A stretch of 64,000 nt of DNA from Rhizomys pruinosus (taxonomy: Eukaryota; Chordata; Mammalia; Rodentia; Spalacidae). The notes beneath the pieces were generated by a model, which worked only from the letters and a program-made list of their open reading frames with translations, searched no databases and had not been told where the DNA came from. The stretch is taken from positions 1,862,889 through 1,926,888 of the forward strand of contig VZQC01003076.1 of assembly GCA_009823505.1 (NCBI GenBank). Direction: 5' to 3'. Made by a program: the position numbers and the translations under genes. This document shows positions 21,765-32,461 of this stretch, one piece after another. The first letter of the stretch is position 1, and each line of letters begins with the position of its first letter.

Positions 21765-23225
21765 GTTTCTTTTTAAATTATATATATTTTATTGAGTTTT
21801 GTGCATTTCATATAATAGATCTTAACTAAATTTAAAACCCCTCCCCTTCCACAGCCCCATAAGCCCCATCTCCTGAATTTCATGCATTCTGTCATATGTT
21901 AAGGCCTGTCCAGTCAAGCATTTTTTAATCCTGGTTCAAGTTCCTCTGAGTATAATAACCCTATCTAGAGTCACTCCCTCTGCAGTAATGACTTGGCAGC
22001 TATTTCCTCCACTATAACTGGGGCCTGCTGCCTATTTTCCCAGTTCTAGGCTGGGCTTTTGTATGACTGAGTGTGTATGGGTCTGAAAGCCTCTGTTTCA
22101 TTATGTTCATGCACTAACCCTGGCTCTCACCATCTTTCTACCTTTTCTTCTGCAATGATACCTAAGACATATGTGGCTGAACGGTGAAGTTTAATATAGG
22201 AATCTTATCCAGGGACACATTCTATAGTCTCTTATTATCTACATTTTGACCAGTTGTGGCCTTCTGTGTGCACTACGCTCTGTTCAATGAGGAAGCTTTG
22301 CTGTTGAGAGTTGAGGGATTTATTAGTACTCTCTCTTTTTTTTTTAAAAAAAGTAGGATACATATTTACTGATCCCACATCAATTGTCACTTCTACCATA
22401 TACCATGTATTCCAGTTGGAACATAAATTATTAGTACTCTCTCAACCCCCTGTTACACGAAGTTCCAGGAACATTAGATGTAGAGGTTCCACTGTAGATG
22501 TGTCACTTAAAGCTGGACATTTCTTAGACATATATTCTCTGAGTGTGACCAGATTTAGAACTCTGTAATAGTTTCAATCTGTTGAAAAAAAAAGCTTCTT
22601 TGATGAGTGGTGTATGCTATACCTGTCTATAAATATGATGAACCATATTTAGCATACAGGGAGAAATTTCTTTTGTCTAGAGATATAACAGAGATAGGGT
22701 TTTATCTAGAATCTATGATCTTTCCAGCCACAGGTATATGGCTATGTTTACAGTGTCATCCATGATATACCACCCACTGAGAGGACATTAAGTCCAATTA
22801 AATAGCTGTTGATTACACCCTAGATAAAACTGCCACTACTGTACCAAATAAAGGTAGTTTACTGTGACAGTTGTGATTGTTAAACTTTACAGCCAGGACC
22901 ATTGATTGATTTTTCCCCCTTGGCAGCTCTCATAGTATCTTCTAGAATTATGAGAGCTAGTCTTCAGAGCAGGGGCCTTCGGGTCAGATCTACCTCCATT
23001 GTTCCAAGACCTGTGTCAAAAATATGTCTGGTCTTTAGCAATAGGGTCTTACCTTCAAGTTCTAGAAGGTAATCAAGGGGTGTAGCAATAGCCTATGTTA
23101 CTTTCGGGGTCTCTTGGACTATCCTGACCAACAACTGGAAAGGAGGTTTCTCCTGTCTTGACTGTGTTCCTTGTTACATAACCTTCATGTATACACATAC
23201 ACTCATGTTCAGACATTGTATCTAT
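21765..23225 (-). mobile_element. Lx-like L1 3' region, antisense
   Basis: Starts with 'ttttattgagttttgtgcat' and a C-rich block and passes through blocks known to me from antisense rodent L1 3' regions ('ttaagtccaatta', 'tatgagagctagt', 'caatcaaggggtgtagcaat'). Its last part shares sequence with 2093-2405. No open frame. It ends where L1 A begins. Confidence 0.5.
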
Positions 23226-23476
23226 GTTTTTCAGAGGGGGACAGAGTCATCCTCCCAGCTGGTATAAAAGGTAGGATTCTGTCAGTCTTGAGATCTGAGA
23301 TCTCCCAAGACCAGCTGAAGCACAGGTATCAGGGCACAGGCTAAAGAGCACAGCCCCCCTCCCTTGCCAACTGGGGTTACGAAGACATCTGAAGGAGCCA
23401 AGCAAAGCAAGTCTTCAACACAGTGAAGAGCTATTTGGGACTCACATTGGAATACAGGCAAGGAGAAGCCCATATG

Positions 23477-24598
23477 CCAGGAACACGAAGAAGAGACAAC
23501 ATGGGAAAGGGGCAGGATAATCCCACACCAAGCTCTACCAACCCTGTGGAAGATTCCTACAGTGGGATCCCCCTGGGGATGGCCCAGGACACAGATATCA
23601 GAAACACAATTGTGAACATACTTAAAGAAGTACAAGATTATAAAGAGCAAATCAAAGAACTGAGAAAAGAGAATGAAGAACTCAAGAAAGACCTAGAGAA
23701 AGGGAATGACAAACTCCAGAAGGAAGTAGAAACACTGAAAAGATCCCATGCTGAAAAAGATAAGGAAACCAACCAGCAAAGCAAAGAGCTACAGGAAGAG
23801 ATTGAGAAGCTCCAAAAGGAAGTAGAAATACTAAAGAAATCAGAAGAGGAAATGAAAAAGGAAATCAAACACTCATCCAATCAAGATGAAAGGAATGGAA
23901 AAAGCCTCTGAAGCAGAATGGAGGAAGCAGAACAAAGAATATCAGACCTGGAAGATAACACAGAACAACTAAAACCTGAAGTAAAGATTATGAAAATTTT
24001 AAAAATACACAAAACTGGAACAACCAGGAACTGTGGAACACTATGAAAAGATTAAACCTCCACATCATAGGAATAGAGGAAGGAGAAGAATCCCAAGAGA
24101 ATGGTATTGATCAGATCTTCAACAGAATAATAGATGAAAACTTCCCCAAACTAAAAAAAGATAAACCAATACAAATACAATAAGCACATAGAACTCCAAA
24201 CAGATAAGATCAGAAAAGAAACTCTCCAGGACATATCATAGTTAAAATGCTAGACACCCAAAGAAAAGACAAAATCCTTAAAGCCACAAGAGAAAAACAA
24301 GTGACCTATAAGGGGAAACCTATCAGAATTAAAACTGACTTCTCAGTGCAAACCATGAAACCAAGAAGAACGTGGACCAAAGCATTCCCAGTGTTAAAAG
24401 ACAATAGATACCAACCCAGGTTACTATACCCAGCAAAAATGTCAATTAAAGTTGAAAGAGAGAGAAAAATATTCCATGACATAAACAAGATGAAAGAATA
24501 CATGTCCAGAAAACCAACCCTTCAGGGAATACTTGAAGTAATTCAAAGGACAGAAGAAAAGAGCAACCATCCCCAGGCACCTAGAAAAATAAATCAAT
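23477..24598 (+). pseudogene. L1 A ORF1 (broken)
   Basis: ORF1p is the RNA-binding coiled-coil protein of L1. The first ~145 codons are open to the stop at 23911: a disordered head, then a long heptad-rich Glu/Lys coiled coil. A stop and frame changes follow (23911-24250), then the C-terminal domain is open again (24247-24600, with 'FSVQTMKPRRTWTKAFPVL'). The frame breaks rule out a functional protein. Its neighbour downstream is ORF2, 40-odd bases later, as in a normal bicistronic L1. Confidence 0.75.
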
Positions 24599-24673
24599 AA
24601 AAGCATAACTACAGAAGTAGAAACCTAAACCAAAACCACAAATGGATAATAAGGCAAAAAGAAGCAAAACAAA

Positions 24674-24830
24674 CCTATCAGTCATAACCTTAAATATTAA
24701 TGGACTAAATTCCCCAATCAAAAGACATAGACAGGGAGATTGGATTAGGAAACAGAATCCATCAATATACTGTCTACAAGAAACACATCTTACCATCAAG
24801 GACAGGCACCACCTTAAAGTGAAAGGATGG
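24674..24830 (+). repeat. 157 bp direct repeat, left copy
   Basis: L1 ORF2 start from 'ctatcagtcataacc' to 'gaaaggatgg', repeated at 30987-31146 with roughly 10 differences, on the other side of the ERV-L. The corresponding part of L1 B (35905-36055) is clearly more different. The left copy keeps the ORF2 'QETHL' endonuclease motif; the right copy has a Lys in place of its Glu. Confidence 0.8.
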
Positions 24831-24844
24831 TACCAGGAGTGGTT
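24828..24844 (+). promoter_or_regulatory. ERV-L primer-binding site
   Basis: 'tggtaccaggagtggtt' resembles the class III tRNA-Leu-type site and the MaLR site at 8725. Its first three bases overlap the last TGG of the L1 flank, a 3 bp microhomology. Confidence 0.7.
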
Positions 24845-24866
24845 CTAGAGAAACAGAATTGAAAGG

Positions 24867-26320
24867 ATGAATTTCTTTAGTGGGCTTGGTAGTTTCTGGA
24901 GCCAGTTCTCCAACCCAATTAAGCCTAGACTTACTGAAGTCTCTCCTGGTGGCATGAAGAGGAATGGTAATCCTTGGTGCAGACTATTTGATGTAATTAT
25001 GAAGATAGATCCATTTGACTCACCTAACTCGCCTCTTGTGAGAAGCAAGGAATTTAGCGACTCTATATATAAAATGTTTGAGAAATTGCAGAAAAATAAG
25101 GAAAATAATGATGTTGCCTGGTTGCTCCTAGCATCTCTGGATAAAGTGATAGAGGAAAATAAGGAGCTCAGTGATAAAATTAACCAGCTCCAGATTCAAA
25201 ACAACAGTTTAAAATTTCCAATGTGCTGGAAGAGAATACTTCTCTCCAGCAGAAAGAGCTAAAGTGGCAGAAATCAAGCTGGAGCCCTTATTATACATTG
25301 GCTGATTTACAACGCAAATTTAATTCCCAGCCACGAAAAGTGTCAGCAGTTAAAGTGAGAGCACTGGTGGGGAAAGGGTGGAACCCTGAAACTTGGGATG
25401 GAGATGTGTGGGAGAACCACGATGATGAGGATTTTGAACCCTCGGATTCTGAGGGATTTTCTTTATCTGAGGAATTAATCTCCCCACCCTCAGCAGAGAA
25501 TCCACACCCTGCAGATCCCTCCTCCCCACCCTTGCCTGAGGAAACTAATCTTCCCCTCCCAGTGGGAGCTAACGTCCCTCAGGGCCCAACAATTGTTGCC
25601 TCTAGACCTATAACCACATTGAAGGCTAAACAAGCCCCTCAAAGTGAGATAGAAAGTGTGGTCCACAAGGAGGTGGGCTACACCACTAAAGAAATTAATG
25701 AGTTTGCTGATTCATTCTGGCAGAAGCCTAAGTAATATGTGTGGGAATGGATTTAAAGGGTGTGGGATAATGGTGGAAGGAATATAAAATTGGATCAGAC
25801 TGAGTTTATTGATATGAGCCCAGTGAGTCAAGATTCTAGGTTTAATATGGAAGCTTGAGCAGTTAAAAAAGGTGTTAAAAGTTTATTTGAATGGTTGGCT
25901 GATATATTTATTAAAACATGGCCTACTAACAGTGAGTTAGAGATGCCTGATATTCCTTGGCTTAGTATTGATGAAGGGATTGTGAGGGTCAGGCAGCTGG
26001 GCATGCTCTAGTGGATTCAAAGTGTAAAATCACATTCTCCACAATATGGGGACCCAGAGGACATGCCTTTCACTGAGTTTATAAGATGGAAAATACTGAG
26101 AAAGACACCAGAACATTTGAAGAGCTTTGTTTATGCTCTATTACTTATGCCAGATCTTACAGTTAGAGAAGTTCTTGCTTGCTTGCATAAATTAAATGTA
26201 CACGTAATAGGTTTAACAGGACCTCAGAGTAGGCGTCAGGTGGCAGCACTGAATCGAAGGAGGCCAGATGAGCATAGTTATCATAGTTATCATAATGGGC
26301 GGCAATGCTTATAATGGCAT
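24867..26320 (+). pseudogene. ERV-L gag (broken)
   Basis: gag encodes the structural polyprotein. Open from ATG 24867 with an N-terminal region containing a helical, coiled-coil-like part (around codons 70-110), then a frame change near 25215, after which the 25223-25735 frame holds an acidic, proline-rich linker ending 'EINEFADSFWQKP'. A stop at 25733 and more in-frame stops follow; the C-terminal part is open again at 26063-26314. No zinc knuckle is evident, as is usual in ERV-L. Identified by order and similarity to remembered ERV-L gag style, not by search. Confidence 0.7.
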
Positions 26321-26555
26321 GACCTGAAATGATCTTTGGAACTGGCTAATTAATCATGGTATTCCCAGGAACCAAATACATAAGAAGCCTACTAAGTTTT
26401 TATTTGATCTGTATAAGCAGAAAAGCTCTAGAACAAATGACAGGAAGTCAACATTGGATTTCAGCAGTAGCAAATCCCATCCAGTTAACCAGTTTCCAGA
26501 CTTGACACAGTTCACAGACCCAGAACCCCTTGAATGAAGGGGTGACTGGGTTCCA

Positions 26556-27000
26556 ATGAGGAAGGACCATGTCACAATACTAAAGAGTTATGCTGTTTGC
26601 CTTCCTCCTGTCCTTCCCCAAAGGGACCTCGGGCCTTTTACTAGGATAACTGTACACTGGGGAAAAGGAAATAATCAGACTTTTCGAGGCCTATTGGATA
26701 CTGGTTCTGAGTTGACACTGATCCCAGGAGACCCTAAAAAGCATCGTGGCCCTCTGGTTAAAGTACGGGCCTATGGAGGTCAGGTGATAAATGGAGTTTT
26801 GGCTGAAATCCGACTCACAGTGGGCCCAGTGGGTCCCAGAACTCATCCTGTAGTTATTTCCCCAGTCCCAGAATGTATAATTGGGATAGATATAATTAGA
26901 AATTGGCAGAATCCCCACATTGGTTCCCTGACGTGTGGAGTGAAGGCTATTATGGTTGGAAAGGCCAAATGGAAACCATTGGTGTTGCCTCTACCAAGGA
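26556..27000 (+). pseudogene. ERV-L protease
   Basis: Retroviral aspartic protease that matures Gag and Pol. The active-site motif 'LLDTGS' is intact (Asp codon at 26697-26699), and 'ECIIGIDII' near 26870 is the conserved C-terminal part of the fold. The frame is open from 26556 into the RT to 27146. Upstream frames (26320-26556) carry several stops, so it could not be made from gag read-through today. Confidence 0.8.
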
Positions 27001-27800
27001 AAATAGTGAACCAAAAACAGTATCATATCCCTGGAGGGACTGAAGAAATTAGTGCCACAATCAAGGATTTGAAAGATGCAGGGGTGATGAATCCTACCAC
27101 ATCTCCATTTAACTTTCCAATTTGGCCTGTGCAAAAGACAGATTGATCATGGAGAATGACAGTTGACTATCGAAAACTCAACCAAGTAGTGACACCAACT
27201 GCAGCCGCTGTACCAGATGTGGTGTCCTTACTTGAGCAGATTAATATGTTTCCTGGTACCTGGTATGCAGCTATTGATCTGGCCAATGCTTTCTTCTCAA
27301 TACAGGTTCATAAGGACCACCAGAAGTGATTTTCTTTCAGCTGGCAAGGCCAAATGTATACCTTTACTGTCTTACCTCAAGGGTATGTTAACTCTCCAGC
27401 CTTGTGCCATAACTTAGTTAGAAGGGATCTTGATCGCCTGACTCTTCCACAAAATATCACACTGGTACACTATATTGATGATGTTATGCTGATTGGACCC
27501 AGTGAACAGGAGGTAGCAGCTAGTCTAGACTTGTTGGTAAAGCATATGTACATGAGAGGATAGGAAATAAATCCAACTAAAATTCAAGGGCCATCTACCT
27601 CGGTGAAGTTTCTAGGAGTTCAGTGGTGTGGAGCATGCAGGGACATTCCTTCTAGGTAAAGAATAAGTTGTTGCACCTGGTCCCTCCCTCCACCAAGAAA
27701 GAAGCACAACGTTTAGTGGGACTTTTTGGATTCTGGAGGCAGCACATTCATCTGGGTGTGTTACTACGACCCATAGATCAGGTGACTCCAAAGGCAGCAA
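27001..27800 (+). pseudogene. ERV-L reverse transcriptase (broken)
   Basis: RNA-dependent DNA polymerase. Palm motifs are visible: 'MTVDYRKLN' (~27158), '[10 protein letters not shown]' (~27271), 'VLPQGY' (27369-27386) and the catalytic 'YIDD' (27471-27482). In-frame stops occur at 27144, 27327 and 27561. A frame change between 27660 and 27815 leads into the RNase H frame. Active-site residues survive although the gene is dead. Confidence 0.85.
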
Positions 27801-27814
27801 ACTTTGAGTGAGGC

Positions 27815-29120
27815 TTGGAACAGAAAAAGGCTCTTCAACAGGTCCAGGCTACAGTGCAGGCTGCTCTGCCCCTAGAGCCAGCAGACCCAATGGTGCTTGA
27901 GGTATCAGTGGCAGATAGAGATGCTGTCTGGAGTCTGTGGCAGGCTCCCATAGGGGAACCACAGCAGAGGCCCTTGGGATTTTGGAGTAAGGCTCTACCT
28001 TCATCTGCAAACAACTATTCTCCTTTTGAGAGACAGCTCTTAGCCTGCTATTGGGCCTTAGTCAAAACTGAACATTTGACAATGGGCCACCAAGTCACCA
28101 TGCGACCTGAGCTGCCCATCATGAGCTGGGTGTTATCTGACCCACCAGACCATAAAGTAGGATGTGCACAGCAACAGTCCATTATCAAATGGAAGTGGTA
28201 CATATGTGACAGGGCCCAGGCAGGCCCTGAGGGCACAAGCAAGCTACATGAAGAAGTTGCCCAAATGCCTATGGTTCCCACTCCTGTTACAATGCCTCCT
28301 GTGCTTAAGCATGCACCTATGGCTTCATGGGGTTTGCCTTATGATCAGTTGACTGAGGAAGAGAAGACTAGGGCCTGGTTTACTGGTGGTTCTGCACGCT
28401 ATGCAGGCACCACCCAGAGGTGGACAGCTGCAGCATTACAGCCTATTTCTGAAACAACCCTAAAGGACCCTGGTGAAGGAAAGTCTTCACAGTGGGCAGA
28501 ACTTCGGGCAGTGCACATGGTTGTGCATTTTGCCTGGAAGGAGAAATGGCCAGAGGTTCGATTATATACTGATTCATGTGCTGTAGCCAATGGTTTGGCT
28601 GGATGGTCAGGGACTTGGAAGGAGCATGACTGGAAAATTGGTGAGAAAGACATTTGGGGAAGAAGTATGTGGATAGAGCTCTCTGAATGGTCAAAGGATT
28701 TGAAGATACTTGTGTCTCATGTAAATGCTCATCAAAAGGTGATCTCAGCAGAGGATGAGTTTAATAATCAAGTAGATGGGATGACTCGTTCTGTGGATAG
28801 TCAGCCTCTTTCTCCAGCTATCCCTGTTGTTGCTCAATGGGCCCATGAACAAAGTGGTCATGGTGGCAGAGATGGAGGTTATGCATGGGCTCGACAGCAT
28901 GGATTTTCACTCACCAAGGCTGATCTGGCTGCCGAGTGCCAGATTTGCCAACAGCAGAGACCAACATTGAGCCCCCGATATGGTGCTATTCCCTGGGGTG
29001 ACCAGCCAGCAACCTGGTGGCAGGTTGACTACATTGGACCACTTCCATCATGGATGGGACAGCCTTTTGTCCTTACAGGAATAGATACTTATTCTGGTTA
29101 TGGATTTGCCTTTCCTGCAC
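27815..29120 (+). pseudogene. ERV-L RNase H and integrase N-terminal half
   Basis: Open for 437 codons. It contains the RT connection, an RNase H domain with 'QWAELRAV' and 'LYTDSCAV', and the first RNase H acidic position replaced by Gly in 'WFTGGSA' (usually Asp). The integrase zinc-binding HHCC follows ('HEQSGHGG', then 'CQICQQQRP'), and the first catalytic Asp lies in 'WWQVDYIGPL'. The frame is cut at 29120 by the MaLR LTR. The length of uninterrupted frame suggests the LTR insertion was an early break. Confidence 0.85.
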
Positions 29121-29478
29121 TGTATTAGTCACTTTTCTGTTGCTGTGATAAAACACCATGACCAAAGGAACTTATAAAAGGAAGAGTTTATTTGAGCTTA
29201 TGATTGATGGTTCCAGGGAATTAGAGTCCATTGTGGTGGGAGGCATGGTGGCCAGGGCTGGAGCAGAAAGCCCAGGTTCACATCTTGCAATGAGCACAGG
29301 AAGCAGAGAGAGTGACTGGAGACTGCAAGGCTTGTTAAACTCACTAAGCCTGCTCTCAGTGACATACTTCCTCTAGCACAGCCACACCTTCTAAGACCTC
29401 CAAGAACAGTGCCACCAACTGGAGACAAAATGTCTGAATACTTAAATCCTGTGGGGAACACTCATTCAAACCACCACA
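29121..29478 (-). mobile_element. Solo MaLR LTR inside ERV-L integrase
   Basis: 358 bp, antisense, 'tgtattagtcac' to 'caaaccaccaca'. Duplicated target 'ctgcac' at 29115-29120 and 29479-29484 (a 5 bp duplication plus one chance base is possible). It separates the first and second catalytic Asp of the integrase. Confidence 0.9.
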
Positions 29479-29484
29479 CTGCAC

Positions 29485-29890
29485 ATAATGCTTCTGCCAA
29501 ACCTACCATCCAGGGACTTACAGAATGCCTTATCCACCATCATTTTATTCCTCACAGCATCGCTTCTGACCAAGGAACTCACTTCACAGCCAAAGAAGTG
29601 TGAAGGTGGGCCTGTGGTCATGGTATCCACTGGTCTTACCATGTTCCCCACCACCCAGAAGCAGCTGGTTTGATAGAACGATGGAATGGCCTCTTGAAGA
29701 CACAGTTACAGCGCCAATTAGCCAATTAGGTAGCAATACCCTGGAGGGCTGGGGCAAGGTTTTCCAGCAGGCAGTATATACTTTGAATCAAAGCAAATAC
29801 TTTGAATCAAAACCTGTTTCTCCTATAGCCAGAATTCATTGGTCCAGGAACCAAGGGGTGGAAGTAGGAGTGATTCCACTCACTATCACC
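29485..29890 (+). pseudogene. ERV-L integrase C-terminal half
   Basis: Continues the integrase after the LTR: the second Asp lies in 'SIASDQGTHFTAKEV' (~29570), and the catalytic Glu region 'AAGLIERWN' (~29660) is in a different frame after a stop at 29601. Further stops follow. Confidence 0.75.
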
Positions 29891-30455
29891 CCTAGTGACC
29901 CAGTAGGAAAATTTTTGCTTCCTGTACCTATGACGTTGCGTTCTGCTGGTCTAGATGTTTTGGCTCCAAAGGGGGGAATGTTTTTGCCAGGAGATACAGC
30001 ACACGTTCCATTGAATTGGTAGCTAAGACTTCCCACTGGCCACTTTGGGCTTCTACTGCCCTTAAGCCAACAGGCTAAGGAAGGAATAACATTAGTAAGA
30101 GGAGTGATTGATCCAGACTACCAGGGGGAAATTGGACTTTTTTCTCCACAATGGGAGCAAGGAAGATTATGTCTGGAAGGCAGGAGATGCTATAGGGCAC
30201 CTTCTGGTGCTACCATTTCCTATGATTAAGGTCAATGGAAAACTCCAACAACCCAAACCAGACAGGACAATAAATGGCCCAGACCCTTCAGGGATGAAGG
30301 TATGGGTCACTCCTCCAGGGAAAGAGCCAAGACCTGCAGAGGTGCTTGCTGATGGTGGAGGAAATACAGAATGGGTCATAGAAGAAGGTAGTCATAAATA
30401 TCAGCTGAGGCCACGGGACCAGTTGCAGAAATGTGGATTAAATAGATTATTGTAG
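29891..30455 (+). pseudogene. ERV-L dUTPase (broken)
   Basis: dUTPase hydrolyses dUTP and keeps uracil out of viral DNA. Motifs in order: 'SAGLDVLAP' (~29944), 'DPDYQGEIG' (~30110) and 'GDAIGHLLVLP' (~30185). A TAG at about 30020 and a frame change in the T-run at 30136-30142 break it. A dUTPase downstream of integrase is the signature position in ERV-L. Confidence 0.8.
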
Positions 30456-30479
30456 ATATTAACTTTTGTCCTATTTGGT

Positions 30480-30565
30480 AAGAATGTGCTTGTTCATAAT
30501 ATAATATATATAATATAGATAATATATGTATATATATATAATATAATATATATATATTATGTTTA
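30480..30565. repeat. (TA)n-rich tract in the ERV 3' region
   Basis: Imperfect TA/ATA repeats between the dUTPase and the purine tract. Confidence 0.8.
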
Positions 30566-30811
30566 TAGCAGATACTTGTGTTTGTTCCCTTTTGTAATGT
30601 GCAACTGAGATATGTTTTAAGTGTTGTCATATTTAGGTTATTAGATACTGAAGGACTAAGTGTTCCTCAAGGACATTACCACTACTCTAAGATATAATGC
30701 TTTGCATTGCACATGAGACACTTATAACATGTTAGGTGGAATTATGACCTTGCATTGTTTGAATTGACATTTAACATAACATAAGGAGAAGCGATTTATT
30801 TGGTGTCAAGT

Positions 30812-30986
30812 GACAAGGGGGGACTTGTGATGATTAACCGGGTTTCAACTTGACTGGACTAAGGAACAAATAAGAGAAAAAGGATCTTCGAATTGGACTA
30901 CCTCAACCTGGATGGCCCACCCCAAATGTGGACATTACCTTCTGCAGGTAGGCAGTATTAAATGCCATTCCAGAGGGATCTGGTCC
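30812..30986 (+). mobile_element. ERV-L purine tract and truncated 3' LTR
   Basis: Purine-rich 'gacaaggggggac' (30812-30824) precedes 'tgtgatgattaaccggg' at 30826, an MT2/ERVL-type LTR start. After ~160 bp the LTR stops abruptly at L1 sequence (30987). Confidence 0.75.
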
Positions 30987-32461
30987 CTATCAGTCATAAC
31001 CTTAAATATTAATGGACTTTAATTCCCCAATAAAAAGACATAGACTGGGAGATTGGATTAGGAAACAGAATCCATCCATATGCTGTGTACAAAAAACACA
31101 TCTTACCTTCAAGGACAGGCACCACCTTAAAATGAAAGGATGGAAAAAATATTCCAAGCAAATGGTACCAAATATAAAGCAGGTGTTGCTATTTTAATAT
31201 CAGACAAAATAGACTCCAAAGTCAAAGAAATCAGAAGAGACAAAGAAGGCCATTACATTTTTACCAAAGGAACAATTCACCAAGAAGATTTCACAATTAT
31301 TAATATATATGCACCAAATACCAGAGAATATACTTTCTACTCAGCATCCCACGGAACATTCTCCATAATCGACCACATACTGGGACAGAGAAGAAACCTC
31401 CACAAATACAAAAAGATTGAAATAATTTCATGCATTCTATCAGACCACAGTGCAATAAAGCTCAACATCAACACCAGGATAAGCCCTACTGCCTAACTAG
31501 AACCATGGAGATAAACGACACACCCTTGAATAATGAATGGGTCAAGGAAGAGATAAAGAAAGAAATAAAAGCATTCCTGGAACTGAATGACAATGACAAT
31601 ACAACACAAAAAACCTATTGATACCTTAAAAGCAGTCCTAATAGGGAAGTTTATAGCCCTGGGTGCCTACATTAGAAAAACAGAAACAGCACAAGTGAAT
31701 GATCTAACACTGCAACTAAAAGCACTTGAGAGGCAACAACTGATGGACCCTAAACGCAACAGACAGGAAGAAATAACAAAAATCAGAGCAGAAATCAATG
31801 AAATAGAAACAAAGAAAACAATACAAAAAACCCACAATGGATCCAAAAGTTGGTTCTTTGAAAGAATAAACAAGACAGACCTCTAGCCCAGTTAACCCAA
31901 AGAAAGAAGGAACAACTCCAAATCAAAAGAATCCATGATGAAAGCTGAAATATCACAACAGACAATGAAAAGATGCAGAAAATCATATGGGAATACCTCA
32001 AAGACCTATACTCTACCAAGTTTGAAAACCTAAAAGAAATGGATAAATATCTGAAATCCTGGGAATCACCAAAGCTCAACCAAGAAGAGATCCACAGCTT
32101 AAACAGGCCCATAATACATGAAGAAATTGAAGATGTAATAAGAAACCTCCCAACTAAAAAAAGCCCAGGGCCAGACGGTTTCATGGCAGAATTCTATAAA
32201 ACATTTCAAAAAGACCTACAACCGTTATTACTGAAACTGTTTAGAAGGATACAAACAGAAGGAATGTTTCCAAATTCCTTCCATGAAGCCAGCATCACTC
32301 TATTACCAAAACCAGGCAAAGATACAACTAAAAAGGAGAATTATAGACCCATCTTCCTAATGAACACAGATGCCAAAATTCTAAACAGGATACTGGCAAA
32401 TTGCATACAGACCCATAACAAGATCATCCATCACGACCAAGTTGGATTCATACCAGAGATG
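30987..32461 (+). mobile_element. L1 'A', ORF2 continuation
   Basis: Endonuclease domain and the early RT region of ORF2, in several frames (31012-32488). Relative to L1 B it lacks ~220 bp of endonuclease sequence at about 31323, between two 'accaaa'-like words. 'SPGPDGF' (~32164) marks the start of the RT region. It ends at 32461, where antisense L1 begins; there is no 3' end. Confidence 0.85.

Larger units (their letters stand above)
23226..24830 (+). mobile_element. L1 'A', 5' UTR end, ORF1 and start of ORF2
   Basis: 5' UTR tail (23226-23476), ORF1 (23477-24598) and the first ~63 codons of ORF2 (24642-24830). The ORF2 start is cut where the ERV-L primer-binding site begins. ORF2 resumes at 30987, repeating the last ~157 bp. 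Confidence 0.85.
24828..30986 (+). mobile_element. ERV-L (MuERV-L-like) body lacking its 5' LTR
   Basis: Order: primer-binding site, gag, protease, RT, RNase H, integrase, dUTPase, purine tract, partial 3' LTR. There is no env. That gene order, with a dUTPase at the end of pol, is characteristic of class III ERV-L. The element begins exactly at the primer-binding site and ends ~160 bp into the 3' LTR. It is interrupted by a MaLR solo LTR (29121-29478). Multiple stops and frameshifts make it non-functional. Confidence 0.85.

Noticed and set aside
21458..21829. Gly/Arg/Lys-rich and Pro/Ser-rich frames
   Set aside because: Produced by the (CCCT)n tract read on both strands.
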